Assembly (NCBI RefSeq): GCF_933775445.1
Contig: NC_065878.1
Span: 7,276,001-7,340,000, forward strand
Direction of reading: 5' to 3'
Origin: Argentina anserina
Lineage: Eukaryota > Streptophyta > Magnoliopsida > Rosales > Rosaceae
DNA: 64,000 nt
Position numbers and translations under genes: made by a program. The notes below the pieces were generated by a model that was not told the DNA's origin, did no database searches, and saw only the letters and a list, made by a program, of their open reading frames with translations. Within the stretch, counting starts at the first letter, position 1. The number at the start of each line of letters is the position of its first letter. Below are positions 10,722-21,042 of this stretch, piece after piece.

Positions 10722-11499
10722 ACTATGACGTTCTTAATGATTATATGGCATATTCTTACTATTTGTTACTTCTTATTTCATATGTTTTAATTCATTTTGT
10801 TAGAATAAGTGTTTAGGAAAAGCATAACTCGAATATATGTGATTTGATGATGAAAATGTTGTAAGTGTTAGAAATCCATATTGAGATGTGATTCCTTAGT
10901 CAACTAGGACTCTACTTTCCTATTCTTGCTCTTTCCTTATTTCTAATTGCCATTTCTTTTCAGGAGAGACACATCTTAAATGGACAAGGAGAAGGGAGGT
11001 TGTGTCACATTCTTAGATGGCGAGGGAAAAGTCATGTCGTGTATTCTAGAAGGTTGTTGTCGTGTGAGTCATCTAAGATGTCTCTCATTCGGATTTGATT
11101 TCCTATTCGGATTTGATTTCCCATTCAGAGTTGGAGATGGATTTCAGAATCAGAAACCATATCAAAGAATATTTCAATTTCCATATTGGATTCTACTTGT
11201 CTAAAGGGGGACACAAGGAGTCTGATTTGCTCCTATATATAAAGGCATGCATCACACATATTTGCATCATCAATCCTTGCACCAAGTACTAGTCAAATCT
11301 CTGCAGAAACACATACTCATAACCAAGAACCCTAAATCCGAAATTCACATAGCCCTTCACCATTCTTTTGCCCCAAAGCTCAAAGCCTAGGACGTTCACT
11401 CTCTTGAAGATCTCTAGTTATCTTGCCTTAAGTCTCGGAGGATATTGCAAAGTGTAACTATATGATTTTCTTGTTTAGAATCAGAATTTTCTGTTGTTC
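10722..11499. other. Non-coding stretch with a promoter-like segment
   Basis: No gene recognised. A TATA-like box (TATATATAAA, 11234-11243) followed by a C/A-rich leader resembles a plant Pol II promoter or the U3-R part of an LTR. I could not find matching LTR ends or a target duplication. Copy 2 is 45408-46185. Confidence 0.3.
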
Positions 11500-12060
11500 C
11501 ACTATGCCATGAATTGCTTCAGACAACGGTGGATATCTGTTGTCTGAGAGTAAACCTATGTGTCATCTATTTTGATGATGTCTCTTTGCATATTAGACCA
11601 CAGATATACTCCGGTATCTCATAACGCTATTAAACAACATAAAAAAAAGTCTTCTGTTGTCTAATGCTATATTATCATTTCCAGATTTTCAGTGATATAA
11701 CATTTAAATGTAGACTAATCTTAACTATAATTACACGTATATGTTGTTTCATCTTATATTTCTTAAACATATGAATAATATATGTTGTTTCATAGATAGT
11801 TTAATAATAGTTATCTGTAATGTGAATTCCAGTTACATTACAATTATATGTTGTATGATGTGCATGTAAAAAAATATGTCGAGCCTAAGGCAACAAGTAA
11901 ATGTTGTTTAATTTGTTATTAGTTAACAATTATTTTCTATATGCTTCTCTATATGTTGTATGATTTGAAAAACAACAATAGTTACTTATTGGTCACTATT
12001 GTTTGAATTCACCTCAATTAACAGTTGCTAGTTATGTGATGCTTGTTTTTGGTTACATCA
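11500..12060 (+). mobile_element. CACTA-like terminal region with sub-terminal repeats
   Basis: The segment opens with CACTATGCCA, close to the CACTA terminal consensus. It continues with about eight short motifs of the type TATGTTGT or CTGTTGTCT and a few inverse forms (ACAACA), at about 11538, 11658, 11744, 11783, 11848, 11903 and 11956. Such a terminus with dense sub-terminal repeats is the signature of En/Spm elements. No matching right terminus (TGGCATAGTG or similar) was found, and no transposase is visible. Copy 2 is 46186-46746. Confidence 0.5.
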
Positions 12061-12278
12061 AATCACACTCATTCACTGTTCAAATGGTAAGCTGAAAATT
12101 TGAAATTCATAAATTTATAATTGGTTCTCTAGTTGTTCAATACCAAATCAAAATACATACATATGCCAAAGCACATATCATCCCTAATCTACATAATCTA
12201 ATCAACTATAAAGTACAATGTTACCATCTCCAACGACGACACCACCATCATGAAGCAAAGTACAATGTTACACACCGG

Positions 12279-12386
12279 TCATTGATGGATGTCTCCAGTC
12301 TGCACAGTGCCACCAGTGGCTGCAGCTAACCTTTTCAGATCTTCTTCAGCTACACGGCCAACACAGAATATATCTCGATATGTCAC
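12279..12386 (-). pseudogene. CCT chaperonin subunit fragment (eta-like)
   Basis: The minus strand reads RDIFCVGRVAEEDL, then AAATGGTVQT, then a stop. This matches the conserved stretch of the cytosolic TCP-1/CCT chaperonin in which ATGG(T)VQT follows RVAEEDL. Among subunits it is closest, from memory, to eta (CCT7). After VQT the frame ends at once (GDIHQ, stop) where the family continues, and the sequence before RDIF has diverged. It is a lone exon fragment of a large gene. It sits beside fragments of two unrelated genes inside the CACTA-flanked mosaic. Confidence 0.75.
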
Positions 12387-12663
12387 TACTCTAATAGGAA
12401 AACATTGTCAAGCAAACAAACGCATTAATTTTTTGTTGATGAAAATTCTTAGTGACGTTATGAAGATTACATTTACTTCACATTGAAAGACACTAAAAGT
12501 ATTGTGAATTTATAGTAGCATTCCACAATGATATAGATTATACACAAGCATATAATTTGTGGATATATTATCAGAAACCAAAATTAGAACATACATATAT
12601 CAACTCTAACAATAAATTACTACTCTAATAGTAAATTACTACAGAGAAAATGACATTCTATTA

Positions 12664-12724
12664 CAACTCTCGCACCACTGCCAGACCTGGGGAGTTGCAG
12701 ATATATGCAGCCTTACCCTACTTT
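12664..12724 (-). mobile_element. Au-like SINE 3' fragment
   Basis: The minus strand contains GGGTAAGGCTGC, then CTCCCCAGGTCTGGCAGTGG, which resembles the conserved 3' part of plant Au-type SINEs. Only this part is recognisable; no tRNA-like head is seen. Copy 2 is 47350-47410. Confidence 0.45.
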
Positions 12725-13452
12725 ATTGAGTTGTTGTTTAGCATTTTGAATATACAACCTCAGTGTCATAGTAGTGAAGATTTTTGCAATAAGTATGAGT
12801 TACAATAATAAGTATTCCGATAAGAATCAAAATTATCTTAAATAGTATACTATTCAAAGAATGAATTGAATAATATAAGAAGAGATCAAATAAAAATAAT
12901 CAAGTATGCATGAGATTGTTGCATACAAAAGCAGAAAAAAAATATATGGTCTATGCATAGTCCCAAAGTAGAAAGTACATGTACAATTGCTAGTATTCCA
13001 TATTTCAAACAAAGAGCACATCTCAAATCATATGCCTCTAAATTATACAAATACTATATGGAGTTCAAAAAAAAACATCTTAGGGAAGCGGGGTACCTGG
13101 ACAGGAGCCAGCCTTTGTCCAATAGCAACAACAACTATAAGTTCTAATTTCTTCTACATTCCACACAATCCAGTCCAGTTTAACCTTTCATAGAAATACA
13201 AATCATCTATTAATATACACAAATATACTTAATGTTATCAAATTGATAAAGCTACAAGGAGAGAGGAATAGTATATGACATAAAAACATTTAGTCGATTA
13301 AGTGACAGAGCACGTTCACAGAGAAATAGCAGAATTTCTCCTTGGGCACATCCTGCAAAATGAAAGGAATTATAACCAGCATTTTAAATATGTAGAATAA
13401 TAAATCTTGACACCACTAAAATTTCAAACCTTTAGAGGAGAAGTAAACTTGC

Positions 13453-14006
13453 CTGCCAGTGTAGCAAAATTGGCAATTCATGCCACAGTCCACTTGACTC
13501 GAAACACAAACAATATTCCTGCTACTATCAGAAGGTCTTGATCACCATGCCATCTTCCAAAGTGAACAATATCTGAAACCTCCTGTGAGTTCCATAATCA
13601 ATGATAAGGTTCTCAAATAAACACAACTATAAGGTCCCTAGAGTTCCCATATACACACCATAACACTCCTTAACCTCTACACTAAATAACATTGCAAGGA
13701 GGAACAATTTCATGTACCTTCTTCCTTGTTCCATCAGCCACATAAATAATATCCTTCTAAGACAATGCCTTAAACTCAACAACTTGCTAAAATCCTTGTT
13801 AAACCTACAACACGAGTATATAGTAGCCATGCGTCTTTGATTTATCAGTTACGAAAATGATTGCATTAGGCAAGAGTGTGGATATCTGTCAAACCTTCCA
13901 ACTGATCACTGTTATGCGCCCATAAATCATTCCCCCAGAGACGCTTCCACAACATCATAGCGTGTCCGGTGTAGCCTTGTGATTGGACCCATTTCTGCCA
14001 AAGCAT
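13453..14006 (-). pseudogene. RlmN-like radical-SAM RNA methyltransferase fragment
   Basis: Three blocks on the minus strand fit a plant RlmN-like adenine C2-methyltransferase. Block 1 (14006-13881) reads KWVQSQGYTGHAMMLWKRLW. Block 2 (~13785-13718) reads VEFKALS, a stop, then KDIIYVADGTRK, and ends at a GT donor. Block 3 (13582-13453) reads ILFTLEDGMVIKT, shifts frame, then gives VCVSSQVDCGMNCQFCYTGR. The last contains the CxxxCxxC cluster that binds the 4Fe-4S/SAM centre. It ends in CAG/GCAAGT, a typical GC-AG intron donor. The C-terminal half of the radical-SAM barrel is absent. The internal stop and frameshift rule out function. Confidence 0.82.
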
Positions 14007-14189
14007 TACATAATCATAATTAACAAGCGAAATGATATTATCCCTCAGTGGCCACTAGTGAAGAAAGGTACAAATATGTATTTGATTTATACGTTGGCAG
14101 ATTCTGCTCTTTTTTCTTTCAAGGAATGTTTCATTGCAATTTACACTTTTCCAGCATCATGTAATAGTTTAATTAAATTCCAGATTGGT

Positions 14190-14194
14190 TTGAT
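14190..14194. repeat. 5-bp target duplication, left
   Basis: TTGAT immediately precedes the solo LTR and is repeated at 16914-16918 immediately after it. Five-base duplications are standard for Ty3/gypsy and copia integrases. Confidence 0.85.
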
Positions 14195-14961
14195 TGTAAC
14201 GACCCCGAAATTCTGAGCATAAAAACTCAAAATTTCAAAGTCGTTAAACACCAAACAATCTCGATGAAATCGAAATCATTTAAAATGCCACAGCGGATCA
14301 TCTCTGAGTTCAAAATACAACTCAGTCAAACCGATTATTACAAACTAAATTATAATTCAACATTATAACAAATGGAAATGTATGATCCTCACAACAACCT
14401 CACAAGATAGTCACACAAAATCCTCACACAAGCTGTAGATAAATAACTTCAAGTCCTCTGAGCGGTCCGTCAATTCCCGCTAATCCACACCTGCGGAGTT
14501 ATCCACTACACCATCGAATTGGTGCACCGGGATTGTAAACACAAACCCGGTAAGCTTTACAGCTCCTATGAGTAAAATGAAAATATAACTCGCATATTAA
14601 TATATATACGAAATTCCACAAATCAAACAAATATAAATGCACTCATGAGTCAATGGACGGCCCATCTGGTTGTCCCAAAGAAATATGAAAAGAAGTGCTC
14701 ATGAGAAATTAAGTAACCCTTCTGGTTACCCAAATGCATTTATAATACGGGTACCAAGAACGCTGGTACACATCTGTTACCCCTCTCGTAATACACCGCC
14801 GATATTGGATAGCCACCCGCTACCAAACATCCAAAACAATCTGAGTACCCATGAGCAGATAACCACCAGTTACCTCACATGTAGTACTATGACAGACAGA
14901 CTAGAGCTCTAACTGTATCGTAACTTTCGCCCGGCCAAAGGCTAGGTTCCGACTTGCCAAA

Positions 14962-15240
14962 CACGTACAATAATCTCACATCATATTGTACCAATCACGT
15001 CCGAAGACAAATCAACATTTTAACAATCTCAATGTTAAAAATCACGTACAATAATCTCACATCATATTGTACCAAAAATCATGTCCGAAGACAAATCAAC
15101 ATTTTAACAATCTCAATGTTAAAATCACGTACAATAATCTCACATCATATTGTACCAAAAATCATGTCCGAAGACAAATCAACATTTTAACAAACTCAAT
15201 GTTAAAATCACGTACAATAATCTCACATCATATTGTACAA
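14962..15240. repeat. 82-83-bp tandem repeat with two hairpins per unit
   Basis: Units start at ACGTACAATAATC at 14962, 15044, 15127 and 15210, with a diverged unit near 15466. Each full unit carries two inverted repeats: GTACAATA with TATTGTAC, and TTTTAACA with TGTTAAAA. Copies 1 and 2 agree in number here, but copy 2 has one extra 18-bp CGTCCGAAGACAAAAACT unit near 50118. Confidence 0.85.
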
Positions 15241-15859
15241 ATCAAAATCACATGCTCGATATTTAAATCTCGTCATCGAAATGACATAAATCACGATAAA
15301 ATCATAACAGTATATTATATAGCAAACTATATATACATGTACATATTTACCATTTATACAATATATATAATCCATTATATCGTATACATGTCATATTTCA
15401 TAAACACGTCCGAAGACAAAAACTCGTCCGAAGACAAAACATTTTAACAAACTCATGTTAAAACCACGTACAATAATCACACCTCATATTGTACAAAAAT
15501 CACATCACATGCTCAACATTTAATTCTCGTCATCGAAATGACAAATCCCAATGAATTTATAACAGTATATAATATAGCAAACTATATATATATATACTTA
15601 TTACCATTTATACAATATATATATAATCCACTATATCGTATACATGTCGTAATTCAATATTAAAAACTCTTGTAAAATCTTGAATCTCTGCAAGGGTAGA
15701 TTCGTAAATATGTGAGATTTTACTCACATTCTTTCCTACGTGCAACTTCCACGACCCTGAAAGTAATTTCCTCACTCGTTTCGTCAGTCACCTAATAGCA
15801 CGATAAATGCTTAGAAAATGATACTTAAAATATCAGGTGACGAGTTCAGCACAGCTAAA

Positions 15860-16082
15860 TGTTGTTCATAAAACATTGTTCACGGAACACTGTTCATGTT
15901 TACTAATCACTGTTTTTACTAAACCACTGTTCACAGTTACTGTTTTACCAAAACACTGTTCAAAGTTACTGGTTTACCATGACACTGTTCACATTTACTG
16001 TTACAGATCACTATTCACAGTTACTGTTACAGATCACTATTCATGCGGAGTTACTATTCATTCTGCGTTACTGTTCACCGAC
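15860..16082. repeat. CACTGTTCAC / TACTGTT motif array
   Basis: About a dozen short motifs of the form CACTGTTCA or TTACTGTT repeat at irregular 15-30-bp spacing within the solo LTR. Copy 2 (50564-50824) is about 42 bp longer through extra motif units, which shows the array is unstable. Confidence 0.75.
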
Positions 16083-16913
16083 CGCCACCAATCATCACCA
16101 AATTTCACCACCACAACCTAAACAACATTTCCAACAACTTCCTAGTTGACACCAAGGTCTAAATCCGAGTCTAAACAGTCCAAACAACGAAGAACATGAA
16201 ATCGGCACTATTCACAAACCCTAGAAATTGAAATTTTGATTCGGGTACTTACACTTCGATTTGGCTCAATTCCTTTTGTGGGAATGTTGCTGCGACTGAG
16301 ACAAGCAAAACCCCCCAAGAATTTTGAGCCATGGTGGCCGGAGGAGGCGGCGCCGCCACAACAGTAACTTTCGGCGGTTGCTACACCGTGTGTGGTTGTC
16401 GCCGGAGTGCAAGGCGTAGCCCAAAAGATAGAGCTCGTCGAGCCCGTCAGTTTGATAGGTGGCACGACACGAGGCGACGTCGGATGGTGGAGAAATCGGC
16501 CGGAGAAGGTTTTTGGGTCGGGTGAATAGTACCCGAGCTGATTTTTAGAAAAATCTGATTTTCTGATTTTTAATCTCCTCTCCTTCCTTTTATACTATTT
16601 CCAAAATCGGAAACGAACTTCCGACGTTAATAACTTTCGCGTCCGACGTCCGATTCGAACGCATGACGTGTCCACGAATTCGTATCGATGAGCTCTACGA
16701 CTTTCGTGAAGGAAGTTTTCGCAACCGAGCGACGAAATAAAAGTCGATCTATACGTTGCGGTAACGTTACGTTTTCTAATTAAACGATCCGAGAACGTTT
16801 CCGTTTTCGTTTCGAAATGTCGCAAACCTCCAATTGTCGTCTTGAATTAATTTCACAAGTTTAACACTTTGAAAATACTCGACATTTAGTTTCTAAAAAA
16901 TCGGGTTATTACA

Positions 16914-16918
16914 TTGAT
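16914..16918. repeat. 5-bp target duplication, right
   Basis: TTGAT directly after the LTR end, identical to 14190-14194. Confidence 0.85.
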
Positions 16919-16947
16919 ACATGTTGATTCTATGGGGAGTGAGGAGG

Positions 16948-17336
16948 TACTAAAGAAATATTTATAGGGGAGAGAGCTCTGTTGGAAAGAAAATATCAGA
17001 AGCTGTTGGAACCTCTCTACAAAAGGGTATGCACGATATCAAAACTATTCTTACCATATCTCTTAGTTCAGATCTTAGTTCTCAAAGTTTGACTGAAATT
17101 GGTGCTCCTAAATTGGCTTTTTTGTGCTACTATGTGCAAAATACATTCTGAGTACTTTGATGGTTGCTTGCAGAGATATGAGATTGTTAATGGTACAACT
17201 GAAGTTCAACTAAAGAAAAATGGAACTGCAGTAGACAAGGAAGAAGATAAAGCCAGAGAAGGTACCTCTCAAAAATCAAATTCTAATAACATTTTCAGTA
17301 GACAAGGAGCAAATAGCTGATCCAGTATCTTGCTGA
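16948..17336 (+). pseudogene. NAP1-type histone chaperone fragment
   Basis: Exon 1 (to 17026) reads GERALLERKYQKLLEPLYK and splices at AAAAGG/GTATGC. Exon 2 (17174-17261), after a TTGCAG acceptor, reads RYEIVNGTTEVQL and DKEEDKARE. A third block (17299-17336) follows a TTTTCAG acceptor and ends in a stop after DPVSC. The KYQKL...PLYxxRYEIVNG core is diagnostic of nucleosome assembly protein 1, which shuttles H2A-H2B and assembles nucleosomes. The N-terminal part and all of the C-terminal NAP domain are missing. The plus orientation is opposite to the nearby CCT and RlmN fragments, so the three did not arrive as one collinear block. Confidence 0.82.
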
Positions 17337-17635
17337 GGAGAATGCTTATATTTCTTATACATTCTTAGTGATGTTCCATCTTGAACAACATTGTATTCTA
17401 GAAGACCATCCTTGTGTTTTTTGTAATCCAAGAATGAATCTAGTTTGAAAATATATATTTTGGTAGGAATATGAACTACAAACATTTGGTCTGAATGCTA
17501 AATGTAATATTTTAGATGGAGTTATGGATTTGTTTGCTTTGTTGTTAAAAGCTTGAATATATATATATATATAATAGAGATATATGAGTATGGTAATATA
17601 TATTAGGCCAATATTGATTTTTTTAAATCTATTAT

Positions 17636-17978
17636 AACTACTCACACAAAATAGTGTGGATATAAGGCTCAGGACATCACACTAATATCAGTGTGTATTA
17701 TAGTATGACACACAGATATCAGTGTGAAGAAATTTATTCACACTGAAAACCTGCGGTACAAATTGAGTATGATTGTGGATATTCATGGGACCCACGTCAA
17801 CAATTCACACGGGCTTTATAATCCGTGCCTAATAGCTATTAGTCCCCCCTCCAAAGTACACCGATATACATTCTGTATGCGCACCGTGTCTAGTAGCTTT
17901 CCGACACTGACATCCGTGTGAAATACCTTCAATTATCACTGATTAAAATCAGTGTGAGAGTTATTTTTGCTAGTAGTG
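17636..17978. mobile_element. Small non-autonomous CACTA-like element
   Basis: The right end, read inward, is CACTACTAGCAAAAATA, a canonical CACTA terminus. The left end is the degenerate AACTACTCACACAAAATA. Between them the motif ATCAGTGTG or its complement CACACTGA recurs at both ends (about 17658, 17688, 17717, 17738, 17950), as expected of sub-terminal transposase sites. There is no coding content. I could not match a clean 3-bp target duplication, so the left border is approximate. Copy 2 is 52380-52722. Confidence 0.6.
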
Positions 17979-18130
17979 TTAAATCAATGATCATAATAAT
18001 TAGGTACTCTATGTACCAAACAAGACAGTTTGTCCCTTCATTATTACAGGCGTAGATCAAGACTGAGACTAAGTTACATATATATAAAACATTAGCTTAA
18101 TTTGAGTCCTTGTTTTTGTGCTGGAATAGT

Positions 18131-18147
18131 TTGACTTGGACTTGACC
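18131..18147 (+). promoter_or_regulatory. Two W-boxes upstream of the CNL
   Basis: TTGACT (18131-18136) and TTGACC (18142-18147) both fit TTGAC[C/T], the WRKY site common in defence-gene promoters. They lie about 20 bp upstream of the TATA box and 125-140 bp from the start codon. Copy 2 is 52875-52891. Confidence 0.55.
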
Positions 18148-18165
18148 TAAACAATTATCGGGCAC

Positions 18166-18171
18166 TATAAA
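18166..18171 (+). promoter_or_regulatory. TATA box of the CNL pseudogene
   Basis: TATAAA in CACTATAAACTTGG, about 105 bp upstream of the ATG at 18271. Copy 2 is 52910-52915. Confidence 0.55.
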
Positions 18172-18270
18172 CTTGGCAGAATTGATAATAGGCTCACAGC
18201 AATTCTGCATTTCTCAGTTGACATATATATCTCTAGCTCTTGTGTTTCTGTTTCTGTTTCAATTTCCGAA

Positions 18271-21042
18271 ATGGCCGAGGTGCTCATCAGCGTGCTTCTG
18301 GAAAAATTGGTTTCAAGTGTTTTTGACCACACAAAAGAAGGTATCAAGCTGATTTCGAATGCTAAGACAGAGGTCAAAAAATTCAGCAGCAATCTCAAAG
18401 TAATTCAAGCTGTGCTGGAGGAAGCTGAGAAGCAGCAGGTGGAGAATGCCAGCGTGAGAAACTGGTTGGATGTGCTCAATGATGTCTCGTACGAGATGGT
18501 TGACGTGCTTGATGAGTGGAACACGGAAATTCTGAAGCAAAAGGCTATGGGAGCAACCACTGAGAAAAAGTAAACCTTCAAGAAGGTATGTTTCTCCATC
18601 ACCTCGACTTGCTTTTGTTTTGCTCAAGTCAGTAAGGCAACTCATCTGTATAGAATTGCTACTGAGATGAAAGAGTTGAATGAAAGGTTAGCTTTAATTT
18701 CTACTCAGAAAAAGCAGTTTAAGCTTCATGAATCCTCAACTCGTAGTAGAGGCAATCAACTTACCAAATCACTGAAAACTTCATCATTTGTCAATATTGC
18801 TACAATATTTGGCAGAGAAGAAGCAACAACTGATTTGTTGAGCAAGTTGTTGAGTGGGAGTAGTGAAGGGAAACGGATCTCAGTCATTCCTATCGTGGGT
18901 ATGGGAGGGATAGGCAAAACAACTCTTGCCCAATTAGCCTTTAACAATGAAAATATAAAAGACTCTTTTGAAAAGAGAATATGGGTTTGCGTGTCGAATC
19001 CTTTTGATGTGGTGAGGATTGCCAAAGCCATTATAAGTGGTACTACTGGTGAGGATGCCCCAGATTCAACCGAGTTGGAAGATGTCTTGCATTGTATGTC
19101 TAGATGTCTTGAGGGGAAGAAGATCCTCATTGTTTTAGATGATGTGTGGACTGAATACCAAAAAGAGTGGGACAGTTTGAAGCTAACAATAATAATGGAA
19201 GCTAGTAGTGCTAAAGGTAGTAAAATAGTGGTAACCACAAGAAAAGAGAGAGTTGCTAAAATAATGGGAGCAACCGCTCACATGATCCAATTAGAGAAGC
19301 TGAGTGAGGAAAACTGTTTAGCATTGTTTAACAACATTGCGTATTTGGGGAGGGTAGAGGATAGGGCTAATGGATTTGGAGCTATAGGTGAAAAAATAGC
19401 AAAAAGTGTGACGGCTTGCCACTTGCGGCAAGAGTCTTAGGTGCTCTCATGCACTCTAAGAAGAAAAGGGGAGAATGGGAGGACGTCTTAGAGAGTAAGA
19501 TATGGGCTCTACCAGAGGTTAAGCAACAAGTTTTTCATCCTCTTTTACTAAGTTATTATAAGCTTGAGCCTGTAGTTAAGCGTTGCCTTTTATATTGTGC
19601 TACATTTCCTAAAGAGTATGAGATGAGCAAACACAATTTGATCGAGTTGTGGATGTCACAAGATTATCTTAGTGGAAATGACTATAAAGAGAAGGAGAAA
19701 ACATGTCAAACTGTTTTCGAGACCTTAGTGATGCTATCATTTCTTCAAGATGTTGTGGAAGAAGAAATAGGTTATTGGGACGAGAGCATGACTACACTTT
19801 GCAAAATGCACGATATTGTGCATGACTTTGTGCAGTTCCTCAACAAGAATGATTGTTATATAATGGAGGCTAAAGAAGCAAACAGAAGAATAAGAGAGGA
19901 GGTGCGTCATTTGACCTTAATGTATGCACCATATGGTTCTCCACTTTCAGACATTATTTCAGCAGCGAATTGCAAAAAGTTGCGCTCTCTAACGGCGTTT
20001 GAGTCAAGGATGAAGAGCGCAGATTTACAAGCGATTTCACAAGTGAAACGTCTGAGGACACTAAATTTGAGCGGCAACGACCTCACAGAACTTCCAGAAG
20101 AGATTGGTGAATTGATACATTTGAGGTATATCGACTTGTCTTGGAATTGGGATTTAAAGGAATTACCAGACAGTTTGTGCAATTTATACAATTTGCAAAC
20201 CTTGGGTCTTATCGGGTGCATTGCACTCAGAAGACTGCCTAAAAGTATTGGGAATTTGATTAATTTAAGACATCTCCATAATCATCGTTGTGGCAATTTG
20301 GCCTACTTGCCGAGAGGTATAGCAAGATTAACAAGTCTGCAAACACTAAATTTGTGTCCGCTTGTTAATGATGGTGAGGGCTTGAAATTAGGAGATCTGG
20401 GAAACTTGGACCAGCTCCAGGGTAGTCTGACAATTAGGATCAAGGAGAGTTTGAAGGATGCTGCGAGTGAGGCGCAGAGGGCTTGCTTGCAAAATAAAAA
20501 GCTTTATCATTTGAATCTTGATTTATCAGACCTGGAAGGGCAGAGCGATGTGTTGGAGGCATTACGGCCGCCGCAGAAAGATCTGGAAATATTATCGATT
20601 CTTCATTATTTTGACAGCCCGGTGCCCAGCTGGTTAATATCGTTAAAGCATTTGAGATCCCTTTATCTTTGGAAGTGTGGATGGGAATTTGCCCGCCCTT
20701 GAACAACTACAAGTAATGGGAATGGACAAAGTGAAGAAGGTTGGAGATGAATTTTTGGGCACTCAAACATCCTCATCCTCCTCTGTTTCATTCCCTAAAT
20801 TGAAAACACTCACCTTCCAGACGATGAAGGAGTGGGAAGAGTGGGAAGAATGCAGTGGTGCTGGAATTACAATCATGCCATGCCTTGAATCCATCACATT
20901 TGATTGCTTGCCTAAGCTGAAGAACCTGCCACTCTTCCTGCAAAACACACCCCTCACCAAAATCTTCATTCAGTTCTGTCGTCGGGGTATTATAATGCCT
21001 GAGTGGCCCAACAACTGTAACGTCGTCAAAATTACGAGATAG
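18271..21042 (+). pseudogene. CC-NB-ARC-LRR (RGA-type) resistance pseudogene
   Basis: Residues 1-100 form the Rx-type coiled-coil domain (MAEVLISVLLEKLVSS). An in-frame TAA at 18571-18573 stops it, and the same frame then runs on from 18574 into NB-ARC. Motifs present are the P-loop GMGGIGKTT (~18900), kinase-2 ILIVLDDVW (~19122-19149, with the Trp typical of non-TIR NLRs), RNBS-B GSKIVVTTR, GLPLAAR (~19415), CLLYCATFPKEY and MHD (19805-19813). Leucine-rich repeats run from ~20040. A one-base loss in the A-run at 19401-19405 shifts the frame just before GLPL. A second shift with apparent loss of coding sequence occurs near 20682-20700 in the LRRs, after which the frame resumes to the stop at 21042. 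Intact, such proteins are intracellular immune receptors. All three lesions are shared with copy 2. Confidence 0.93.

Larger units (their letters stand above)
14195..16913 (+). mobile_element. Solo LTR, Ty3/gypsy type (2719 bp)
   Basis: The element begins TGTAACGACCC and ends GGGTTATTACA, so it has TG...CA ends and nearly inverse tips, and it is flanked by the perfect 5-bp duplication TTGAT. There is no internal coding region, so it is the product of LTR-LTR recombination. The length and the TGTAACGACC tip suit the long LTRs of plant chromovirus (Tekay/Del) elements; that assignment is inference. Inside are an 83-bp tandem repeat (14962-15240), a TACTGTTCAC-type array (15860-16082) and a GC-rich segment (16330-16510). 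Orientation is not certain because the tips are almost symmetrical. Confidence 0.88.

Noticed and set aside
10868..11480. Copia-type LTR
   Set aside because: A promoter-like segment is present, but no paired LTR, TG...CA borders or target duplication could be shown.
13080..13140. Exon-like minus-strand stretch reading AIGQRLAPVQ before a GT donor
   Set aside because: Too short to assign. RLAPVQ occurs in some glycosyltransferases, but nothing else nearby supports that.
14962..15240. CRISPR-like array
   Set aside because: The whole 83-bp unit repeats with no unique spacers, inside a plant LTR. It is an ordinary tandem repeat.
14195..16913. DNA transposon with inverted tips (TGTAACGACCC / GGGTTATTACA)
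   Set aside because: TG...CA ends, a 5-bp target duplication and the length fit a solo LTR better; the inverse tips are short and imperfect.
11500..17978. A single CACTA element from the left terminus to the right terminus at 17978
   Set aside because: Sub-terminal motifs differ between the two ends (TATGTTGT versus CAGTGTG), so I treat them as separate elements and leave the carrier of the captured fragments open.
18271..18573. Stand-alone 100-residue coiled-coil protein
   Set aside because: The same frame continues past the TAA directly into the NB-ARC domain, so this is the broken N-terminus of the CNL.
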